Positions 57,866-64,000 of a stretch of 64,000 nucleotides of DNA are shown one piece after another (positions within the stretch are counted from its first letter, which is position 1; every line of letters begins with the position of its first letter). The notes beneath the pieces are model-generated. The model was not told the origin of the DNA. It was given only the letters and a program-made list of their open reading frames with translations, and did not search any database. Made by a program: the position numbers and the translations under genes. Where the stretch lies: contig JAOTON010001700.1 in the NCBI GenBank assembly GCA_034440635.1, forward strand, positions 248,001-312,000, given 5' to 3'. The stretch is from Lepas anatifera (taxonomy: Eukaryota; Arthropoda; Thecostraca; Lepadidae).

Positions 57866-58321
57866 TAAAAATCGTCTTTCAAATTTTCTATCATGACGGG
57901 AATTGCTTGTTTTGGGCTTGGGGTCACTAGAAAGGTTCCCTGAAGACTTTACTCGGATGCCGATTCTGAATCTCAGACTGCCAAAGACTTGGGTAAATTT
58001 CATTCCAGAATAAACAAACCAAGATTTAGCGGCACGATGAATATACAGCGCTTGTTAACTGTCAACATTCTACATCATTTCCTGTTGAAATAGACAATTA
58101 TGGAAATTCCGCTGTCCAACACAAGTCTCGGTCGGCAAAACGGGACGGCACCCTCATCACCCTGGGCCTGCCCTTCTCCAGCATCCAGGAAGACCCAGCT
58201 AGATCAAAGACGGCTTCCAGATGGTGCAGTGGCACAAATACACTACATAAAAATGGAGAGTTTTCTGCGCAACGAGGCGCCTCCAGGTCCCAGCCCCTGC
58301 AGACAGCACGGCTGTCTTAGA

Positions 58322-58475
58322 ATGGAGGACTGAGAGCTCGGTCCTAACTACCCCTCAAAACACGGGTGTCATGGAATGGAGGACTGAGAGCTCGGTCCTA
58401 ACTACCCCTCAAAATACGGCTGTCATGGAATGGAGGACTGAGAGCTCGTCCTAACTACCCCTCAAAACAGACTTC
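58322..58475. repeat. About 58-bp tandem repeat, 2.7 copies
   Basis: Three successive copies of a unit starting AATGGAGGACTGAGAGCTCG and ending CAAAAYACGGSTGTCATGG. The last copy has lost one base (CTCGTCC for CTCGGTCC) and the end of the unit. Confidence 0.85.
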
Positions 58476-60552
58476 GCAGGAGCCGCCTGTCCACCATCGT
58501 GTGAAAAGTCCACATTCACATCCACAGTCATTGCTCAAACACTAAGCCTCATCCCCTTCCGCTGTTCATCGCCAACCAGGGGCTCGATTTCGGAAGCCAT
58601 TCGAGGTGCCAAGAGTTCAAACAATCACATCAGATAAATCAATATAATCTTTGTTTTAGCCATCCCATAGGATTCTGAACTCGATGAACCCGATTTAAGG
58701 TCATTGAAACTAAAATTAACAATGTTTGAGGCCAGTTTTAAGCCTAACCCGGGCTTTCACCAGGGTTTCCCACGAATATAAGCATACATATTACAGTACT
58801 ATAGTATACATATCCACACCAGTGTCGTCAACTCTTCGAGAAGTCATGAGCAGCTGCAGAGCTCGGCATCACAACCAAATCCTGAGGCAGTCAAACCCTA
58901 TCCGGAGCATTCCACGAATTGGAGAAAACTAGAACATATTTGTGTAAAACACATGACACATCAAGGCCATTGCTCAGACTAAACCATGTGTTTGCAGCAC
59001 GCCCTTATGCCAAGGCGTGCTTCATTTTGGGTCCCTGCCATCCCCCTTGTTGTTAATTTGTATTTGATATGCGGTCGTGATTCGTCTCAGACGATACCGT
59101 TCATAGACATTTGGAAGAACTGTTGTTATAAGTATAAACCACCCTGCGCCTCTCCGTCCCTCGGCTTAGGAGACCCGCCACCATTTGACGTAACTACATG
59201 CACGTCGGAGCGGAGCGTGTCACCGGCACGTGTGAATCAGTGCGATCAGCTGATCTGGTGTGCTCACTGGCTGGGGTTTTGCTTTGTTCCGCTCAGCTGA
59301 TCCAATGTCATAGAGCTCTCACACATTCCGACTCCGTAATGCAGGCAGCCTACCGCAATAGCCGGGCAGGGCGGCGGTGCGGCGCCGGAGCCCCTCGTTA
59401 CGTCACATTCGCGGAAGGTCAGCAGCCTACACATTGTGCATTCCCGGCGATCGTCGCCAGACCACGTGCTATCGCCCCGGGCTTGTTTACTACTATTATT
59501 ACGCCCACTGTCGTCACCCAAGAACAGACTCAACTCTTCATTTCCACCTCGCTTTACAGAACTGTCAGGTTTGAAAAGTAAATAGCTTAGCAATAAAAAG
59601 AACAGATTTCATCAGCAATGCAACTTAAGGGCCGACTAACTTTGTCCACATATGAGCTCAACGCCTCAAATATCCGAAATAATCGCACACGCTAAGACAA
59701 GAACCCAGCGTCCGCTAAAATTACAACCCACCAACAGAGGCACCCACGGCCGGCGCGCCGAACCCCCGGCTGCCTCCCCGTGCCAACCCGTGCAAAAACC
59801 ATGCTTTCTTGACGACCCATTCAACGATCAGCTGATCTGAAGGAATTTGTACAATGCACATGTCACGTGCTCTTGTTTGCGTGGGAATGTTTTCTTCTGA
59901 CGGACACCAGGCCTCTGAAAACTGCGTGATAACGAAACTCGCACGGATATTTAGACTCATTGGCAGAAACGAACTGGTTGTGCAAAAGTTGGAAAATTGT
60001 TGGGGTAACATTTTTTCCGTAAGAAATCGTACAATCTACATGTCAAAATAAGTTCCAAAACATCGCTATCTGATAACGTCAATACCATCCCTTCAACAAA
60101 GCCCGACAGATGAATCACGCACGGGTCACTTGAGCCCTGCTTCTGACACCACCAAAACATGCCACGTGGATCATGCTCGTACCTAAAAATGAAAGCTATC
60201 TAAGCCTGGGGAATGGTACCCCTATTAACTTTAAATTTCCATTTCAAATGAAGTGAGTTGAGATTAGCCACCGGGCAGCTGGGACGGACAATATATCGAT
60301 ACACATTTCACACATGCCCCGCACTGTCGTCCTGTTAGCGTGATAAAATTCTCCATATTTTGCAAAGACTTTGATCGTTATGAGAATAGAGTAAATCAGT
60401 CCACAAAAAGTGATCACCGGTGTTTAAAACACGCCGCAGGGCGATGCGGTTACATAGTCCATCCATATGCTGAACGGAAACAAATGAGGCAGTGTCTTAT
60501 TTACTTCCCAAAAATAGCCACTGCAGTCTGGTAATAACGGTTAGGGTTTCAC
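58476..60552. other. Unassigned DNA, probably osa intron or upstream region
   Basis: Apart from the GC-rich block 59150-59480, and a second short one at 59740-59785 (GGCCGGCGCGCCGAACCCCC), no coding or repeat feature is recognised. Confidence 0.35.
59150..59480. promoter_or_regulatory. GC-rich block upstream of the placed osa exons
   Basis: CpG content rises here (GTCGGAGCGGAGCGTGTCAC, GGGCGGCGGTGCGGCGCCGG), with two GATCAGCTGATC-like palindromes near 59245-59300. It might be regulatory DNA for osa; nothing coding is recognised. Confidence 0.25.
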
Positions 60553-60820
60553 CAGGGGCGTCGTCAAGAAATTGCTATTGGGGAGGACGGACCTCGGACT
60601 GGCCATGCCCGGGGAGAGGGAGGGTTGCGAGTGGGAGGCAAGTTCTGAGAAGTTTGGCAGCATATGAAACACTAACGATGATGCACTTCACTTGCACGTG
60701 TATGTAGATTCACGCTGGTAACGGGAGGAAGTGGAAAACAGTCGAAGTAAAAATTTGGGGGCCATCCCGCTGATTCGCGAGTAAGAAGGACGCGTCCCGT
60801 TCCCCGCTTCGACGCCCATG
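60553..60820. mobile_element. CAGGGGCGTC-ended MITE
   Basis: Ends CAGGGGCGTCGTCAAG and CGCTTCGACGCCCATG resemble those of 49292-49481. Flanks GGTTTCAC and GCTTTAAC match at 6 of 8 positions, a possible eroded 8-bp duplication. Confidence 0.6.
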
Positions 60821-60902
60821 GCTTTAACGACGCACCAACTGCCACGCTTATAAGGCGTCGCCAACTCACACCGTCGCGTTGCGAAGGATTTCGGGATCAG
60901 AT

Positions 60903-60992
60903 CATCTGCTTCAGAGGCCCTGCCGGGAGTGAGCCCGGGACCTGTGGCTTAGATTGCAGGTGCTCTACCACTGAGTCCCGCGTCCCCGAGCG
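60903..60992 (-). repeat. tRNA-like sequence, degenerate
   Basis: On the minus strand GACTCAGTGGTAGAGCACCT resembles a D arm with A box and GGTCCCGGGCTCACTCCCGG a T arm with a 6-nt loop. The anticodon stem would enclose about 12 nt instead of 7, so this is a tRNA pseudogene or SINE head, not a working tRNA. Confidence 0.5.
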
Positions 60993-61017
60993 GTTTGGTA
61001 AAACGTTTGTTCGAGGC

Positions 61018-61215
61018 CGCCCCGGTAGCTCAGTTGGTAGAGCGTTGGGCTCCAGCCCGCTGCTCAGAGACATGCAGTTGCAGTGCGTGTGGAGGCTTAG
61101 GATCGGTTCCCCTGACGCTCCGGCGCTGAACATTCACCCGATATAGGTTGGCTGGCACCCCACTGGTGAGAGGATTACCTGAGCGGGGCGGCCGTCCCTG
61201 TGCTTTGTGGGACGT
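61018..61215 (+). repeat. tRNA-derived SINE
   Basis: The head GCCCCGGTAGCTCAGTTGGT followed by AGAGCG is a tRNA 5' half with an A box. A B-box-like GGATCGGTTCCCCTG follows about 65 nt later, then a unique body and a tail CCTGTGCTTTGTGGGACGTT plus AAA. The anticodon arm cannot fold as a normal tRNA. A second, diverged copy of the body lies at 57738-57865. Confidence 0.7.
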
Positions 61216-61305
61216 TAAACTTTGGCTTCTAAATTATACACTCATTATGGGGTTTGCTCCGTCTGGATGGTGGGGTCAAGGTATAATTATCAAAATCGCT
61301 CCGTG

Positions 61306-62292
61306 ACTCGCGCCCCACCGGGGTCCGGCGCCAGCTTCGCCTCACCGGGGGCCATCGATGCCCCCTCTAACTCCGGAAATATGGGGTTAGACAAATCTGC
61401 AAAGTGCATTAGATTGCTCGCGTGAATTCAGCAAGAAATTACTTCATGTTTAAGCGCTCGGTCAATGGTTTGACCTCCAGAGGTCAAGCTAGGTCATGAT
61501 AAGCTATTTTCACTCAAATATGCAATGCTTGAAAAACTGGGCATAACTCGTACGCCATTTAGAGCTATTGAGATCTGGTAAAGTACATTTATAGGAAAAT
61601 GCCAGATCGTTTTCCGTTATGCAGAACGTACTGACCTCCCGCCAGTGGTTTGACCTCCAGAGGTCACCTCGTGACCTAAGATGACCTGAGGTTACAAAGG
61701 TCAGAAAGTGACCTTGCCGTGTATCAAATGAAAGCCAGTGACGGGACATACACGAAGATGTTTGATTCAGCGCTCTAGCTTAATTAGGTCAAAGTTATTG
61801 GCAAAATACTGTTTTTGACCTCTGGTGACCTTAGATGACCTTAAAGAGGTCGAAGGGCAAATATGGCCCCTGGGATCCATGAAAGGGTGGTCAAGAACCC
61901 TTTTCTGAGCAAGCTCAGCATTTGCAATCGTTTTTGTGACTTTTAGATCATAAGACAGCTTTTCCCCATGCTTCTTCAATGGGACAGGTCACCTCGTGAC
62001 CTGACTTCAGGTCACAAAATCGAAAAAACGGATATACATCTTGTAGACCCTGGAATGGTCATGAGGTGTAGGAAGTTTAAAATCGATCGACTAGGAAATG
62101 TAGCTCTTACAGAGCTCAAGGTTAAATGAGCCTGGTGACTTGACCTTGGGTGACCTGGGGTAAAAAAATTCAGGGATGGTGGGAAAATGATGGGGTGAGA
62201 GATAGAGCCCTCAACCGCGGTGCTGGTTGTCGTTTTCTGCTATCCCAAAACAACCTTAGGGGGCCATCGATGCCCCGGTGGGGGAGGATTAA
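61306..62292. mobile_element. Family B TTAA element, inverted copy
   Basis: The copy starts CTCGCGCCCCACCGGGG and ends CCCCGGTGGGGGAGGATTAA. Internally it is the reverse complement of 17971-19005 with many point changes, for example CTCCGGAAATATGGGGTTAG and the same order of AGGTCA/TGACCT clusters. The left TTAA is not preserved. Confidence 0.8.
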
Positions 62293-64000
62293 ATGGGGCT
62301 CCGTCTCCTAAAGCGAACTTGCCACAACATGGACAAACTTTATAAAAGACCGCCTTAGGCTGTTATGTATCAACTTTTGAACGAGCCATCCCAGAAAATC
62401 CGGCCAGAGGTGTACCAGGCCAAGGGTGTAGCCAAGAGTTGGCTTTCGCGGAGTACGAGGTGAAAATAAACATATTCCGCCGCCAATGGTGGATAGCTTC
62501 ATCATATGTCGCCCTACCTTTAGGTAAAATACATCGCGCTTAATTGCCCTTAGTTTGTGGCGTTGTCTTTTCACTCAGCTATGAGAGCGGTACCCCAACG
62601 GTGGGTCAAACCCCATTTCGGCCACGGAGCCGTTTTGTGGTTCATGCAGGCCCATGGGGGAGGTAAGGTCCCTTTGATAAACCCCATTGATTCAAGATTG
62701 CGAGATTCATGGCACACTTCCTTCAACATACTTTCCGAGACTTGAGTGCATACTGAATGATGGGTACATGGCCGCGAAGGCAGAATTCTTTAGCTTGAAG
62801 CCGAAACGCTCAGGACGGATTTTCTGAAAACGTCTGGCGGCACTTTCTGCAAGACTCCAGTGATTCCCAATCCTTCCGAGCAGTATCTAAAAATGTCTGA
62901 TGCGACTCCCGATATCGCATCTATGTGAGGCTGTCTTATCGACGATGGTAATGAAAAACAGGACTGACGAGCGTTAGGATCAGAGAAGAATATTTTCGGT
63001 GCGTCTCACTGGCAAGAGAGCCCACAATGAGAAATCATTTCGGGCATGGAGAAAACTCGCATGTTCCTCCGGCCCCGTTACCACTGGAAGAGTAATGTTC
63101 AGGGAAAGTATGATGACAGGTGCACGCAAGACAATGGCGCAAAACTAACCCCATTTTCTACAAAGCATTATTTATAGTTGGGGTCATGCAGTAGTAAAAG
63201 AATATAATCAGAATATATTATGTCCACTAAAAGGAGTCATCACGCGGCGAAGGCTGGGAAGCACAGAGTTTGAGCTTTTCGTGTCGAATGTTGACAGAAA
63301 CTTACTTATTTTTGCTCAGAGCTAAATAAAAATAGCAAGAGATTCCAGCAGTTTTATAACTGTGTCTAACCATTGTCTTTAACCTTACCTCACTGAAATA
63401 ACAACAGCATGCACCCACCAAAGCTTAGTCGGACGGATCAATGCAAATACAGTTCCCGGCGGCCATCGAAAAGATGTTTCACCAGACCGCACGAACCACA
63501 AGGAATAGACACTCTGTCGTCTGGGCAGGCATTGGTCCGCTCTGATAGACGCGCAGGCTGTTATATTTCTAGTGATTTCGGTTCAAATACAAATGATTAA
63601 ACACTGCAAAACCGAACTACTCAGGTCTCCCGCGTACTAAGCTTTTATCTGAGAAAATGAGCGAATATCTGCCAACATTCACACATAAGGAAATTCACAA
63701 CTAAAGAAGCCGCTGGAATTGCTTAATTCTTCCCGATAAACACTCCACCGTTTTTTGTTCGTTTTTACATCACGCTTCAGTCAGATGCACAAATACCATG
63801 AATGGAAAGGAGTGAGAACTTTTGGTCCCCACTTTCGTTCAAACATTGTGCAAAATCAGTCAATTCTCAGATTTTAGCCAGACAGGTTGAATCTGACAAC
63901 TGGAAACGCGGCCGACTTTAGAGTGGGCCTTTTTGTCCGCGGGAAATCGGAGAATTATTGCAGTCCTACTTTTTGGCCGCTGGCGACTGTAGGCATGCAC
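62293..64000. other. Unassigned DNA at the right edge
   Basis: Only short open frames with no family signature. The N-terminal osa exons, if linked, must be in here unrecognised or beyond the edge. Confidence 0.4.

Larger units (their letters stand above)
55235..58321. other. Region upstream of the first placed osa exon
   Basis: Probably osa intron. It holds the GAGTC fragment (56745-56910) and SINE remnant (57738-57865). On the minus strand CCGGTCAG near 56155 is followed by a stretch that could read SSGQGPNNYS in one frame, but no donor follows, so it is not called as an exon. Confidence 0.35.

Noticed and set aside
60903..60992. Functional tRNA gene on the minus strand
   Set aside because: The anticodon loop would have about 12 nt and the T loop 6 nt.

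Overview
The window is eukaryotic nuclear DNA, almost certainly from an arthropod. Its one recognisable gene is the C-terminal two thirds of osa (eyelid / BAF250, the ARID1 subunit of the SWI/SNF BAF chromatin-remodelling complex), on the minus strand. Exons are very GC-rich and rich in Pro/Gln/Gly, and the introns are short to 5.4 kb. The ARID sequence resembles the insect Osa type more than vertebrate ARID1A/B. A crustacean, for example a barnacle, would fit the strong GC bias of the exons, but that is inference.

Right half (33.5-64 kb): fourteen osa exons could be placed by splice signals and homology, in transcript order from 55234 down to 33821. All thirteen junctions agree in phase. They encode about 1,469 residues: Pro/Gln-rich linkers, an ARID DNA-binding domain split over two exons (49669-49857 and 44100-44307), more Pro/Gln-rich linker, and a large terminal exon with the BAF250_C domain. 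The terminal exon has one reading-frame break near 34450. A poly(A) signal lies at 33565-33570. The 5' exons coding for the N terminus were not found and probably lie beyond the right edge. The introns hold five tandem-repeat arrays (units of about 57, 30, 24, 22 and 9 bp), a polyglutamine CAG tract lies in one exon, and TTAA-flanked MITEs sit in two introns. One array has copied a mini-exon with its splice signals nine times.

Left half (1-33.5 kb): no host gene was recognised. It is a mosaic of degraded mobile elements: TTAA-target (piggyBac-type) non-autonomous elements of three families, one of them interrupted by a second 1.36-kb transposon; hAT-like CAGGGG MITEs, two with 8-bp target-site duplications; a 1-kb GAGTC-rich inverted-repeat element; the 3' end of a non-LTR retrotransposon; tRNA-derived SINE-like pieces; three strange GGGCCC-rich degenerate arrays; and a hammerhead-ribozyme-like core. 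Two GC/CpG-rich islands (about 9.8-10.3 and 15.1-15.3 kb) may mark promoters or first exons of unidentified genes. The far right end (55.3-64 kb), probably osa intron or upstream DNA, repeats the same element families.

All calls come from reading the sequence. Family names rest on remembered homology and have not been searched.
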